The notes: generated from the letters alone by a model not told the origin. 64,000 bases of DNA from Rhodanobacter denitrificans (GCA_003241385.1 QFPO01000013.1:20142-84141), one strand, 5' to 3'; shown: positions 54,334 to 63,490, counted from the stretch's first letter. Program-made: numbers and translations.

Positions 54334-56550
54334 TTGTTGCGTTGTCTTTTCGCCGCCGCGCTGGCCCTGACGTCCCTCGTATCCACCGTCGCGGCGCAGG
54401 AGCAGGACGGCCTGCTGCCGGTCGAGCAGGCGTTCGTGCTGCGCGCCGAGATCCGCGAGCCGGGCCGTGTCGCGCTCGAATGGACGGTTGCGCCGGACTA
54501 CTACCTCTACAAGTCGCGGATCAGCGCCAAGACCGGCCAGCCGGGCCTGAGCCTCGGCGCACTCGACCTGCCGGCCGGCATACCGAAGCACGACGAGTTC
54601 TTCGGCGACGTCGAGATCTATCACGGCACGGTCGCGGCCACCCTGCCGTACGTACTGAGTGATCCGAACGCGCGCGCGGTCGAGTTCACCGTGACCGTGC
54701 AGGGCTGTCACGAGGTCGAGCCGCTGATCTGCTATCCGCCGCACCCGACGACGCTGCGGCTCGACGTTCCGGCCGCAACGGCCGGCGCGGCGCCCGGCGG
54801 CGGTCTGATCGCGCTCGGCGGCCCCAGCGGCGGCGGACTGCTCGGCCAGGCCGGCGGCCAGGACGCGCTGCCCGAAGACCAGGCCTTCGTGTTCGAGGCG
54901 ATCCCGACCGGTCCCGGCGAGATCCTCGCGCGCTGGACGCTGCCCGACGGCTACTACCTGTATCGCGACAAGACCGAGTTCGCGCTCGAAGGCGGCGCCG
55001 CCGAGCTCGGCGCGCCGCGCTGGCCGCCCGGCGTCGATCACGTCGACGAGCACTTCGGCAACGTGGTGGTCTACTACCGCCAGGTCGAACTGCCGATCCC
55101 GCTGCGCCGCGCCGACGCGCAGGCCGGCACCGCGACGCTGCGCGCCGCGTTCCAGGGCTGCAAGGAAAACGGCATCTGCTATCCGGTGATGACGCGCTCG
55201 ATCGCGCTCGCGCTGCCGGCGCTGACCGAAGCCGAGCTCGCCCAGGCCAACGCCGCGTTCGTGCCGGCCGCCGCGGTGCCGGCCGCCGACGCCTCGTCCG
55301 AGAATGCGCTGCGCAGTCAGCCGCCGCAGACCGGCGCCGCATCGCTGGCCGGCGCATTGCTGCTGGCCCTGCTCGGCGGTCTGATCCTCAATCTGATGCC
55401 GTGCGTGCTGCCGGTGCTGTCGCTGAAGGTGATCGGCCTGGCGCAGAGCGGCGAAAGCCTGGCCAAGGCGCGCAGCCACGCGCTGTGGTACACGCTGGGC
55501 GTGCTGGTCTCGTTCGCCGTGGTGGGCCTGGCAGTGATCGCGCTGCGTGCGGCCGGCCAGGCGCTCGGCTGGGGATTCCAGCTGCAGCAACCGGCATTCG
55601 TCGCGCTGCTGGTCTACGTGCTGCTCGCGGTCGGCCTGAGCCTGTCCGGCGTGTTCACGATCGGCGCGGGTCTGGCCGGCACCGGCCAGACGCTCGCGAA
55701 CCGGTCCGGCCCGGCCGGCGACTTCTTCACCGGCGTGCTCGCCTGCATCGTCGCCAGTCCGTGCACGGCGCCGTTCATGGGGCCGGCGCTCGGCTTCGCG
55801 TTCGCGTCCTCGTCGCTGGTCGCGCTGCTGATCTTCCTCGCGCTCGGCCTCGGCCTGGCACTGCCGTTCCTGCTGATCGGCTTCGTTCCGGCGCTGGCCT
55901 CGCGGCTGCCGCGGCCCGGCGCCTGGATGGAGACGTTCAAGCAGGTGCTGGCGTTCCCGATGTACCTGACCGCGGTCTGGCTGGCCTGGGTGCTCGGCAA
56001 GCAGCGCGGCGTCGACGCGGTCGGCCTGGTGCTGGCCGGCGGCGTCGTGCTCGCGCTCGGCCTGTGGTGGTACGAGCGCAGCCGCTGGAGCGGGCGCACG
56101 CTCGGCCGCGTGCTCGCGCTGCTGGTCGTGGCGGCCGCGCTGGTGCCGCTGATCGGCGTCGCGCGCCTGCCGGTACCGAGCGCGACCGTCGGCGCCGATG
56201 CCGACGCGGCCGTGCCGTATTCGGCCGACAAGCTCGCTGCGCTGCGTGCCGAAGGCCGCACCGTGTTCGTCAACATGACCGCGGACTGGTGCGTGACCTG
56301 CAAGGCCAACGAGAAGAACGTGCTCGGCACCGATCATTTCAAGTCGCTGCTGCAGGCCGCCGACGCGGTCTACATGAAGGGTGACTGGACCAACGTCGAT
56401 CCGGCGATCACCGCGTTCCTGCAGCAGCATCAGGCGGTCGGCGTGCCGCTGTACGTCGTGTTCGAAGGCCGCGAAGGCCCCGGGCGCGTGCTGCCGACGC
56501 TGCTGACCGCCGGCATCGTCGAGCAGGCGCTGCCGCCGGCGCGGCGCTGA
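54334..56550 (+). CDS. dsbD: Thiol:disulfide interchange protein DsbD with tandem N-terminal domains
   Basis: The 738-aa protein carries electrons from cytoplasmic thioredoxin to the periplasm. After the signal peptide there are two DsbD-alpha domains, with cysteine pairs Cys125/Cys133 and Cys276/Cys282, instead of the usual one. An eight-helix transmembrane domain follows with Cys357 (LMPCVLP) and Cys477 (SPCTAPF), then a periplasmic thioredoxin domain with W-C-V-T-C (Cys653/Cys656). The TTG at 54334 is chosen because GAGGAG lies 7 bases upstream and a good signal peptide starts there; the GTG at 54319 is the alternative. The next gene, a TlpA-like thioredoxin, is a likely client. Confidence 0.93.
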   Translation: MLRCLFAAALALTSLVSTVAAQEQDGLLPVEQAFVLRAEIREPGRVALEWTVAPDYYLYKSRISAKTGQPGLSLGALDLPAGIPKHDEFFGDVEIYHGTVAATLPYVLSDPNARAVEFTVTVQGCHEVEPLICYPPHPTTLRLDVPAATAGAAPGGGLIALGGPSGGGLLGQAGGQDALPEDQAFVFEAIPTGPGEILARWTLPDGYYLYRDKTEFALEGGAAELGAPRWPPGVDHVDEHFGNVVVYYRQVELPIPLRRADAQAGTATLRAAFQGCKENGICYPVMTRSIALALPALTEAELAQANAAFVPAAAVPAADASSENALRSQPPQTGAASLAGALLLALLGGLILNLMPCVLPVLSLKVIGLAQSGESLAKARSHALWYTLGVLVSFAVVGLAVIALRAAGQALGWGFQLQQPAFVALLVYVLLAVGLSLSGVFTIGAGLAGTGQTLANRSGPAGDFFTGVLACIVASPCTAPFMGPALGFAFASSSLVALLIFLALGLGLALPFLLIGFVPALASRLPRPGAWMETFKQVLAFPMYLTAVWLAWVLGKQRGVDAVGLVLAGGVVLALGLWWYERSRWSGRTLGRVLALLVVAAALVPLIGVARLPVPSATVGADADAAVPYSADKLAALRAEGRTVFVNMTADWCVTCKANEKNVLGTDHFKSLLQAADAVYMKGDWTNVDPAITAFLQQHQAVGVPLYVVFEGREGPGRVLPTLLTAGIVEQALPPARR

Positions 56551-56553
56551 GGC

Positions 56554-57117
56554 ATGCGGCTCGATCGCCAGCACCTGCTGATCGTCGCCCTGGCGCTCGC
56601 GAGCGCCGGCGCCGGTCTCGCGCTCAGCGTCTGGCTGCGGCCCTCGCGCCCGGTCGCGGCGCTGCCGGCCGACCTGCAGCCGCTCGACGTCGGCGACCGC
56701 CGTCTCGACGTCGCCCTGCCCGACCGCGACGGCCGCCCGCGCCGCCTGTCCGAATGGGATGGCCAGCTGGTCGTGCTGAACTTCTGGGCCAGCTGGTGCG
56801 GACCATGCCGCGAGGAGATGCCGATGCTCGACGCCGCGCGGCGGCGCCACGCCGGCCGCGGCGTGGAGATCATCGGCGTGGCGGCCGAGGAGGCCGAGCC
56901 CGCGCTCGCGTTCCTGCGCACGCATCCGGTCGACTATCCGATCCTGATCGACGCGCCGGGCGCCGGGCCCGATCTGTCGCTGCGCATGGGCAATACGCGC
57001 AGCGTGCTGCCGTTCAACGTGCTGATCGGCCGCGACGGCCGCATCCTCGCGCAGCGCATCGGCAATATGAACGAGTCGACGTTCGAAGCGTGGCTCGCGC
57101 CGCATCTGACGCAGTGA
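56554..57117 (+). CDS. TlpA-family membrane-anchored thioredoxin
   Basis: The 187-aa protein has an N-terminal membrane anchor (about 8-28) and a periplasmic thioredoxin fold with W-C-G-P-C (Cys82/Cys85), followed by 'EIIGVAAEEAEPALAFLRTH' and the cis-Pro region 'SVLPFNVLIGRDG', typical of TlpA/ResA-type reductases. It starts 4 bases after the dsbD stop, so it is in the cutA-dsbD operon and is probably kept reduced by DsbD. Confidence 0.9.
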   Translation: MRLDRQHLLIVALALASAGAGLALSVWLRPSRPVAALPADLQPLDVGDRRLDVALPDRDGRPRRLSEWDGQLVVLNFWASWCGPCREEMPMLDAARRRHAGRGVEIIGVAAEEAEPALAFLRTHPVDYPILIDAPGAGPDLSLRMGNTRSVLPFNVLIGRDGRILAQRIGNMNESTFEAWLAPHLTQ

Positions 57118-57240
57118 GAGCCTGACGTGCGGCGCCGCCTGCGCGCGGCGGTGGTCCGCAGGCGAAGGTTCCTGCTAAGTTAGCGGCGCCGACCGGCGAT
57201 CGACCGCACGCCGCGATCCGGCAGGGACACAGGGCCTGCG

Positions 57241-58800
57241 ATGAACAAACCCCTCTGGGAACCGAGCGACGAGCGCATCGAGCGCGCGAACCTCAACCGC
57301 TTCATGCGCTTCGTGCGCGAACAGACCGGCAACGAGGACATCCGTCGCTACGCCCCGCTGTACGACTTCTCGATCCGCCATCCGACGCGGTTCTGGCCGC
57401 TGGTCTGGGAATTCTGCGGCATCCGCGCCAGCGGCGATTTCGAGCCGGTGCTGATCGAGGCCGAGCACCTCGCCGATGCGCGCTGGTTTCCGGAAGTCCG
57501 GCTCAACTTCGCGCAGAACCTGCTGCGCCACCGCGACGATCGCGTCGCACTGATCGCACGCGACGCACACGGTGCGCAGCGCTCGCTGACCTATGCGGCC
57601 CTGCACGGCGAAGTCGCGCGCGTCGCCGCAGCGCTCGGCGCGGCCGGCGTCGGCAGCGGCGATCGCGTCGCCGGCACGCTCGGCAGCGGACTCGAGCGCG
57701 TGATCGCGCTGCTGGCGACGACCGCGATCGGCGCGATCTGGGCGCCCTGCCCGCACGACGACGCGTACCTGCCGGATGCGGCCTATCTCGCCGCGCTCGC
57801 ACCGAAGCTGCTGTTCCTCGGCGGCGAGTGCGCCGTCGCCGCGGCGACCGCCGATGCGCTGCACGCGACCGCGCCCTCGATCGGCACGATCGTCGCGAAT
57901 GCAGGCGCCGAGGCATCGGCCGGCGTCACGGCCTGGGCCGCGTTCGCGTCCGGCGATGCCGGACAACCGGCGTTCGAGCCGCTGCCGTTCGCGCATCCGC
58001 TGTACGTACTGCCGGCCGCGGTGTCCGCGGGCGGTCACCGCGAAGGCGTCGTGCACAGTGCCGGCGGCCTGCTGATCCAGCATCTGAAAGACCTGGTGCT
58101 GCAGCTCGATCTCAAGCGCGAGGACCGCATCGTCGTCGCGACCGACGACACCGCCGCCTGGCATTGGCTGGTCTCGGCGCTCGCGGTCGGCGCGACGCTG
58201 ATCTTCGTCGACGAGACGACCTCGGCCGGCGGCGAGGCGCTCTGGCGCGTGCTCGACGACGTCGGCGCCAGCGTGCTGGTGACGCGCAGCGATGCGCTGG
58301 CCGCGTCGGCCGCAGCCGGCCTCGCACCGATGCAGACGCACAAGCTGCACCACCTGCGCACGATCGTCGTGACCGGTCCGGTACCGCCGCCGGAGGCCTA
58401 CGACTACGTCTACGCGGCGATCAAGCAGCGCGTGCTGCTGTGCGCGACCGCCGGCGGACCGGATCTGCTGACGAGTCTGGCGATCGGCAATCCGCTGCTG
58501 CCGGTCCATCGCGGCGAGCTGCAGGGCCGCGGCCTCGGCCTGCGCGTCGAGGTGATCGACGAGGACGGCCATCCGCTGCGCGATCGCAGCGGCGCACTGG
58601 CCTGCCTCGCGCCGTTTCCGGGGCTGCCGCTCGGCTACTGGAACGATCCTGACGGTACGCGCTACCGCCGCGACGGGTTCGCCGACGTGCCTGGCCTCTG
58701 GCGGCCGGGCCTGCAGGCGCTGCTGACCGCACGCGACGGCGTGGTGATCTCGACCGCAGCATCGTGGCCGGAGGCCGCACCGGCCGCCAGCGCGGCCTGA
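57241..58800 (+). CDS. Degenerate, C-terminally truncated acetoacetyl-CoA-synthetase-like protein
   Basis: The 519-aa protein aligns along its length with acetoacetate--CoA ligases ('MNKPLWEPSDERIERANLNRFM', 'DARWFPEVRLNFAQNLLRH', 'GNPLLPVHRGELQGRGLG', 'PFPGLPLGYWND'). Key parts are altered. The AMP-binding P-loop, normally SSGTTG-x-PK, reads A-A-V-S-A-G-G-H-R-E-G, with no Thr cluster and no Lys. The second nucleotide motif is weakened ('CATAGGPDLLT'). The reading frame stops where the ~130-residue C-terminal domain with the catalytic Lys should follow. It is therefore probably not a working ligase. The frame is otherwise intact and overlaps the next gene at ATGA, so it is kept under selection or very recently decayed. 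Confidence 0.8.
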   Translation: MNKPLWEPSDERIERANLNRFMRFVREQTGNEDIRRYAPLYDFSIRHPTRFWPLVWEFCGIRASGDFEPVLIEAEHLADARWFPEVRLNFAQNLLRHRDDRVALIARDAHGAQRSLTYAALHGEVARVAAALGAAGVGSGDRVAGTLGSGLERVIALLATTAIGAIWAPCPHDDAYLPDAAYLAALAPKLLFLGGECAVAAATADALHATAPSIGTIVANAGAEASAGVTAWAAFASGDAGQPAFEPLPFAHPLYVLPAAVSAGGHREGVVHSAGGLLIQHLKDLVLQLDLKREDRIVVATDDTAAWHWLVSALAVGATLIFVDETTSAGGEALWRVLDDVGASVLVTRSDALAASAAAGLAPMQTHKLHHLRTIVVTGPVPPPEAYDYVYAAIKQRVLLCATAGGPDLLTSLAIGNPLLPVHRGELQGRGLGLRVEVIDEDGHPLRDRSGALACLAPFPGLPLGYWNDPDGTRYRRDGFADVPGLWRPGLQALLTARDGVVISTAASWPEAAPAASAA

Positions 58801-59753
58801 TGATGGCCGCGACGCATCCCGCCGCCGATGGCGTGCTCGTGCTCGGCTCGGCCGGATTCGCCGGCCGCGCGATCGTGCGCCACCTGGCCGGCAGCGGCCG
58901 GCCGGTCGTCGCGCTCGGACGCTCCGAACGCGTCGGCCGCGAAGGCGCGGTCCGACGCGTACGCGGCTCGATCGAGGACGCCGGCCTGCTCGCCGACCTG
59001 CTCGGCCAGTGCCGCACGATCGTCCATGCGGCCAGCGTCACGACGCCCGGCACGTCCGCACGCGAGCCCGGCCTCGAGGTGCTCGGCAATCTGATGCCGC
59101 TCAGCCGTCTGCTCGAGCTCGCATCGGCGTTTCCGGACCGCGAGCTGATTTATCTATCCTCGGCCGGCGCGATCTACGGCGACGGCGCCGACGGTGCCGA
59201 CGAGGACACCGCACTGCGGCCGCGCTCGTACTACGGCGCCGGCAAGGCGGCCGCCGAAGCGTTTCTGCACGCCTGCACCGCGACCACGAGCTGGCGCGCG
59301 GTCTCGCTGCGGCCGACCAACGTCTACGGCCCCGGCCAGGCCATCGGCACCGGCTTCGCGATCGTGCCGACGCTGTTCGGCCGCGCGCTCGACGGCACGC
59401 CGTTCCCGATCTGGGGCGACGGCTCGAGCGTGCGCGACTACTGCCACGTCGACGATCTGGCACGCCTCGTCGCCGCGATCGTCGCGGCCGGCTGCCCGGC
59501 CGGCTTCGGTCGCTACAACGTCGCCAGCGGCCATACCGCGTCCGTGCTCGAGCTAGTCGAGGCCTGCTCGCAGGCATGCGGGCGCCCGATCGCGGTCGAG
59601 CGTCTGCCGCCGCGCGGCGTCGACGTCGCGCGCGTCGCACCGGACGGACGCGCCGTGCAGGCCGATTTCGGCTGGCGTGCAGCGATCGATTTGGCCGCCG
59701 GCCTCGCCGATACCTGGGCCTGGTTCGAACGGGACAGCGGCACCTCGCGTTGA
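58800..59753 (+). CDS. NAD-dependent epimerase/dehydratase family protein
   Basis: The 317-aa extended SDR has 'VLGSAGFAGRAIVRHL' (Gly-rich NAD loop), catalytic Ser in 'LSSAGAIYGD', and Tyr-x3-Lys in 'YYGAGKAAAE', then 'RPTNVYGPGQ' and 'GDGSSVRDYCHVDDLA', the pattern of nucleotide-sugar 4-epimerases such as GalE. Its ATG overlaps the stop of the AACS-like gene by one base (a second ATG is at 58803). The downstream glycosyltransferase and GtrA suggest it supplies a nucleotide sugar or lipid-linked sugar for surface glycan modification. Confidence 0.88.
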   Translation: MMAATHPAADGVLVLGSAGFAGRAIVRHLAGSGRPVVALGRSERVGREGAVRRVRGSIEDAGLLADLLGQCRTIVHAASVTTPGTSAREPGLEVLGNLMPLSRLLELASAFPDRELIYLSSAGAIYGDGADGADEDTALRPRSYYGAGKAAAEAFLHACTATTSWRAVSLRPTNVYGPGQAIGTGFAIVPTLFGRALDGTPFPIWGDGSSVRDYCHVDDLARLVAAIVAAGCPAGFGRYNVASGHTASVLELVEACSQACGRPIAVERLPPRGVDVARVAPDGRAVQADFGWRAAIDLAAGLADTWAWFERDSGTSR

Positions 59754-59918
59754 TGCGAGCCGAGCCGCTTGTGCATCGCGATGCACCGTGTGGGCGATCA
59801 GTGGCGCTTCAGTCGATCGCACGCTGAAGCGCACCGCGACCTCATCCGTTGGCGCTGCCGCATCCCCATCCGTGCCGGTCAGGCTAGACTTGCCGGCCCT
59901 GCTCCTCGTCGCACGCTC

Positions 59919-60878
59919 ATGGATGCCGCCGCTCCCGCCCTGGATGTCTCGATCGTCGTGCCGGTCTACGGCGGCAGCGCCGCGCTGCCCGAGCTGCGCG
60001 AGCGCGTCGCAGCCGCGATGCGCGGCGCGGGCCTGCGCCACGACCTGATCCTCGTCGACGATCGCGGCCAGGACGAGGCCTGGCCGACGATCCAGGCACT
60101 GTCGGCCGCGCATCCGGAGGTCGTCGGGCTGCGCCTCTCGCGCAACTTCGGCCAGCACGCGGCGACCGTCTGCGGCATCGCCGAGGCGCGCGGCGCATGG
60201 ATCGTGACGATCGACGACGACCTCGAGCACGCGCCCGAGGCGATTCCGTCCCTGCTCGCCGCCGGCAGCGCCGAGACGCCGCTGGTCTACGGCACGTTCG
60301 CGCAGCGCACCCATGCCGGCTATCGCAACCTCACGTCCGAGCTGATGCGCCACGCGCTCAAGCGCGCGTTTCCGGATCTCAACGAGTCCTACACCTCGTT
60401 CCGCGCGATCCACGCGCCGCTCGCACGCCATCTCGTCGCGCTCGGCCACAACCGGCCCTACATCGACGGCATGCTGTCGTGGCTGACGTCCAGCGTGGCC
60501 ACCGTCGAGGTCAGTCACGGCGAACGCCAGCACGGGCAGAGCACCTACACGCTGCGCAAGCTGATCTCGCATGCGCTGAACATCTTCGTGACGTTCTCGC
60601 ATCTGCCGCTGCGCGTGGCGACCTACGGCGGCGGCGTGCTCGCGGCGATCAGCTTCCTCTACCTCGCCTACGTCGTGATCGGCCGGCTGACCGGCCACAT
60701 CACCGATCCGGGCTATACCTCGCTGATGTCGGTGGTGCTGCTCGCCTGCGGTATCCAGCTGCTGATCCTCGGCGTGATCGGCGAGTACATCGGGCGGCTG
60801 ATGAGCGCCGCGTATCGGCGGCCGGTCTACATCGTCGCGCACCGCATCGGCCGCGCCGACGACGCCGATGACCGCTGA
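59919..60878 (+). CDS. Family 2 glycosyltransferase (ArnC/DPM1-like, membrane-anchored)
   Basis: The 319-aa enzyme has a GT-A domain ('VSIVVPVYGGSAALPELRERV', 'ILVDDRGQDEAW', D-D-D-L-E-H in 'IVTIDDDLEHAPEAI', 'SHGERQHGQSTYTLRKL') and two C-terminal membrane helices. This is the layout of polyisoprenyl-phosphate glycosyltransferases such as ArnC/GtrB. It probably loads a sugar onto undecaprenyl phosphate at the inner face of the membrane. It overlaps gtrA by 11 bases, forming a GtrAB-like unit. Confidence 0.9.
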   Translation: MDAAAPALDVSIVVPVYGGSAALPELRERVAAAMRGAGLRHDLILVDDRGQDEAWPTIQALSAAHPEVVGLRLSRNFGQHAATVCGIAEARGAWIVTIDDDLEHAPEAIPSLLAAGSAETPLVYGTFAQRTHAGYRNLTSELMRHALKRAFPDLNESYTSFRAIHAPLARHLVALGHNRPYIDGMLSWLTSSVATVEVSHGERQHGQSTYTLRKLISHALNIFVTFSHLPLRVATYGGGVLAAISFLYLAYVVIGRLTGHITDPGYTSLMSVVLLACGIQLLILGVIGEYIGRLMSAAYRRPVYIVAHRIGRADDADDR

Positions 60879-61254
60879 GCTGCGTCGCCGCGTCGCCGGC
60901 GAGTTCGTACGCTTCCTGATCGTCGGCGGCACCAACACCGCGGTCGCCTATGCGCTGTACCTGCTGCTGCTGCGCTGGCTGCACTACCCGGTCGCCTACA
61001 GCATCGCGTATCTGGCCGGTATCTCGGTCGGCTATTTCATGAACACCTGGTTCGTGTTCCGGCAGAAGCTGAGCCGCCGCGCCGCACTGCGCTATCCGTT
61101 GGTCTACCTCGTGCAGTACCTGCTGAGCCTGCTGGTACTGCACGTCGCGGTCGACCTGCTCGGCGTGCCGGCCTGGCTCGCGCTCGCGTTCGCGATCGTC
61201 GCGACGATTCCGGTCACGTTCGCGCTGTCGCGCCTGATCATCCACGCACGCTGA
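60868..61254 (+). CDS. GtrA family membrane protein (putative lipid-linked-sugar flippase)
   Basis: The 128-aa protein has four transmembrane helices and the GtrA pattern 'FLIVGGTNTAVAYALYLLLL', 'GYFMNTWFVFR' and 'TFALSRLIIH'. GtrA proteins are thought to flip the undecaprenyl-phosphate sugar made by the partner GtrB-type transferase, which here is the overlapping upstream gene. It ends 15 bases before the photolyase gene. Confidence 0.9.
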   Translation: MTAELRRRVAGEFVRFLIVGGTNTAVAYALYLLLLRWLHYPVAYSIAYLAGISVGYFMNTWFVFRQKLSRRAALRYPLVYLVQYLLSLLVLHVAVDLLGVPAWLALAFAIVATIPVTFALSRLIIHAR

Positions 61255-61269
61255 CGAGGTCGCTCGACG

Positions 61270-62685
61270 ATGAGCACTGCAATCGTCTGGTTCCGCCGCG
61301 ACCTGCGCCTCGACGACAACGGCGCCCTGCAGGCCGCGCTGGACGCGCACGATCGCATCCTGCCCGTCTACGTCGACGCGCCGGACGAGGAGGCGCCGTG
61401 GGCGCCCGGCGCCGCAAGCCGCTGGTGGCTGCATCATGCGCTGGCCGCACTCGATCAGCGCCTGGCCGAGCGCGACGCCACGCTGCATCGTCTGCGCGGT
61501 CCGAGCCTCGATGCGCTGTGCAGGGCGATCCGCGCCAGCGGCGCAGTCGCGGTCCATGCGCAGCGGCTCTACGAACCGATCGCCGCCGAGCGCGATCGCC
61601 ACGTCGGCGACGCGCTCGCGCGCGAGGGCATTACGCTGCATCTGGCCACCGGCGCGCTGCTGACCGAGCCGCATGCCGTCACGACCGGCGCCGGCACGCC
61701 GTATCGCGTGTTCACGCCGTACTGGCGCGCCGCACGCGCGCGATTGCAGCCGCGCAAGCCGTGGACGGCGCCGCCGCGCCTGCTGTCGGTGGCGATCGAC
61801 GGCTCGCTGCCGCTCGGCTCACTCGGCCTGCTGCCGTCGATTCGGTGGGATGCCGGTTTCGGCGAGGCCTGGCAGCCCGGCGAAGCCGGCGCGCGGCAGG
61901 CACTCGAGGATTTCCTCGCGGCGCCGCTGCGCGAATACGCCGAGGTACGCGACCGGCCCGACCAGGTCGGCACCTCGCGCCTGTCGCCGCATCTGCATTT
62001 CGGCGAGATCTCGCCGAACCAGGTCGCCCACGCGGTACTGCGGTCGGCCGCCGATCTCGGCGCCGGCGCGCGCCAGGCCGCCGAGGCCTACCTGCGCGAA
62101 CTGGGCTGGCGCGATTTCTCGCAATACCTGCTGCACCACAATCCGACGATGGCCGACCGCCCGCTCGACCCGCGCTTCGAGCGTTTCGCCTGGGTGCCGC
62201 GCGATCCTCATGCGCAGCGGCGCTGGCAGCAGGGCCTCACCGGCATTCCGATCGTCGACGCCGGCATGCGCGAGCTGTGGACCACCGGCTGGATGCACAA
62301 TCGCGTGCGCATGCTGGTCGCGAGCTTCCTGACCAAGAATCTGCGCCAGCACTGGCTCGACGGCGCACGCTGGTTCTGGGACACCCTGGTCGACGCCGAC
62401 CTCGCCAACAACTCGCAGGGCTGGCAGTGGACGGCCGGCTGCGGCGTCGACGCCGCACCGTACTTCCGCATCTTCAACCCGGTCACGCAGGGCCTCAAGT
62501 TCGATCCGCACGGCCACTACGTGAGGCGCTGGATTCCGGAACTCGCCGGCATCGCGGCACCACTGGTCCATCAGCCCTGGCACGACCCGGACCTGCTCAG
62601 GCACAGCGGCTATCCGCCGCCTTTGGTCGATCTGTCCGAGACGCGTACCGCCGCGCTGGCGGCGTGGAAGTCTCTGGGCGGCTGA
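61270..62685 (+). CDS. phrB: Deoxyribodipyrimidine photolyase
   Basis: The 471-aa flavoprotein repairs cyclobutane pyrimidine dimers with blue light. The antenna domain begins 'IVWFRRDLRLDDNGAL'. The FAD domain carries 'TSRLSPHLHFGEISP', 'LRELGWRDFSQYLLHHNP', 'PIVDAGMRELWTTGWMHNRVRM' and 'WFWDTLVDADLANNSQGWQWTAGCGVD', all typical of class I CPD photolyases. It is 15 bases after gtrA, so it may be read from the same transcript. The GC-rich block ends shortly after its stop. Confidence 0.95.
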   Translation: MSTAIVWFRRDLRLDDNGALQAALDAHDRILPVYVDAPDEEAPWAPGAASRWWLHHALAALDQRLAERDATLHRLRGPSLDALCRAIRASGAVAVHAQRLYEPIAAERDRHVGDALAREGITLHLATGALLTEPHAVTTGAGTPYRVFTPYWRAARARLQPRKPWTAPPRLLSVAIDGSLPLGSLGLLPSIRWDAGFGEAWQPGEAGARQALEDFLAAPLREYAEVRDRPDQVGTSRLSPHLHFGEISPNQVAHAVLRSAADLGAGARQAAEAYLRELGWRDFSQYLLHHNPTMADRPLDPRFERFAWVPRDPHAQRRWQQGLTGIPIVDAGMRELWTTGWMHNRVRMLVASFLTKNLRQHWLDGARWFWDTLVDADLANNSQGWQWTAGCGVDAAPYFRIFNPVTQGLKFDPHGHYVRRWIPELAGIAAPLVHQPWHDPDLLRHSGYPPPLVDLSETRTAALAAWKSLGG

Positions 62686-62731
62686 ACGGACGAACTCCAC
62701 AGGTGTTTGCTGGTTCCAGACGGTCGCTGCA

Positions 62732-62772
62732 CCGTAGGACTCCCTCATCACGTTGCCCCACGCGTCCTGGCT
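62732..62772 (-). repeat. Direct repeat copy 1 (RHS-encoding)
   Basis: These 41 bases recur at 63960-64000 with one mismatch and in the same orientation. On the minus strand they encode S-Q-D-A-W-G-N-V-M-x-E-S-Y-G of an RHS repeat. Homology to the second copy stops exactly at the end of the Ser-Tyr-Gly codons. Confidence 0.85.
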
Positions 62773-62979
62773 CGTCGCCTCCCAGTACACCGCGCTCGTG
62801 AAGCCGTTGAGCAGCGGTGGTGTCGACCCGATTGTCATCGTCGTGCTCAGGCGCTTGATCGTCGTGTCGTAGGCATGGCCCTCGCACCACACCACCGGCA
62901 GACCGCTGCGGCGGCGTCGCTGCTAGTACCGCAGCGCGCCCGGGTTGCCGAGCGGATCGTGCACCCAGGACTCGGTCAT
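62732..62979 (-). pseudogene. RHS-repeat protein remnant
   Basis: On the minus strand the frame reads E-S-W-V-H-D-P-L-G-N-P-G-A-L-R-Y, an in-frame TAG, then 'GLPVVWCEGHAYDTTIKR' and 'AVYWEATSQDAWGNVMRESYG'. These are RHS/YD-repeat features (YDPLGN and G-N-V-x-x-E-x-Y-G). The frame is interrupted by the stop and loses RHS homology at 62732, so this is a decayed fragment. The ORF continuing into the photolyase antisense is not coding. Confidence 0.65.
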
Positions 62980-63043
62980 AGGTTCCGAGGCTAGCCGCGG
63001 CTAATGCCGCCATATCGTGACTCGGCACAGAACGCATACGTGA

Positions 63044-63391
63044 TCAATCAACAATCCAATGTGCCGCATATCCCACGCATACCCCACCTCTAGACCTCAA
63101 ACCTACGCTGACAATTTTATTGTTGACCCTAAAAACTATATCAACCGCTTTTTGGTCAGGCCCAATCGAAACCTCCTTCAATGAAGCAATATCATTTGCA
63201 TTAAGTTTGGATAGAAATTCTTTCATGCGATCACTTTCATCTGAATCATCAGACATAGCGCACCCACCGCTTCCCTCTTGGACTAAAGACCGCCTTATGG
63301 CCTCGACGTATGATTGCCCCTCCACATCGTAAGCGTTGCCCGATGGAGAAATCAGCAATGCAAATGGAATAAAGAAGAAAATCATCTTCAT
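63044..63391 (-). CDS. Exported hypothetical protein in low-GC island
   Basis: The 115-aa product starts with a clear signal peptide ('MKMIFFFIPFALLISPSGNA') and then a small mixed alpha/beta region with two cysteines (in 'GGCAMS' and 'GVCVGY') that could form a disulfide. I do not recognise the family. GGAG lies 6 bases before the ATG at 63391. Base composition is far more AT-rich than the genome, and it lies between RHS remnants, so transfer together with an RHS module is likely. A periplasmic immunity protein is possible but unproven. Confidence 0.65.
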   Translation of the reverse strand: MKMIFFFIPFALLISPSGNAYDVEGQSYVEAIRRSLVQEGSGGCAMSDDSDESDRMKEFLSKLNANDIASLKEVSIGPDQKAVDIVFRVNNKIVSVGLRSRGGVCVGYAAHWIVD

Positions 63392-63490
63392 CTGCATCTC
63401 CGCATGCCTGTATCCGCTTATCAACATCAGCTCCCGAGAGATTTCTTTTCAAAACGCTGCTCACCATGCACTTCTGAGCTGTTCCGAGGC

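Noticed and set aside
54160..57105. 981-codon minus-strand open frame opposite dsbD
   Set aside because: Its translation is low-complexity Arg/Gln/Ala, while the plus strand carries unmistakable CutA, DsbD and TlpA motifs.
61819..62895. 358-codon minus-strand frame joining RHS sequence to the photolyase antisense
   Set aside because: Only the first ~50 residues resemble RHS; the rest is photolyase antisense, so it was annotated as a remnant ending at 62732.
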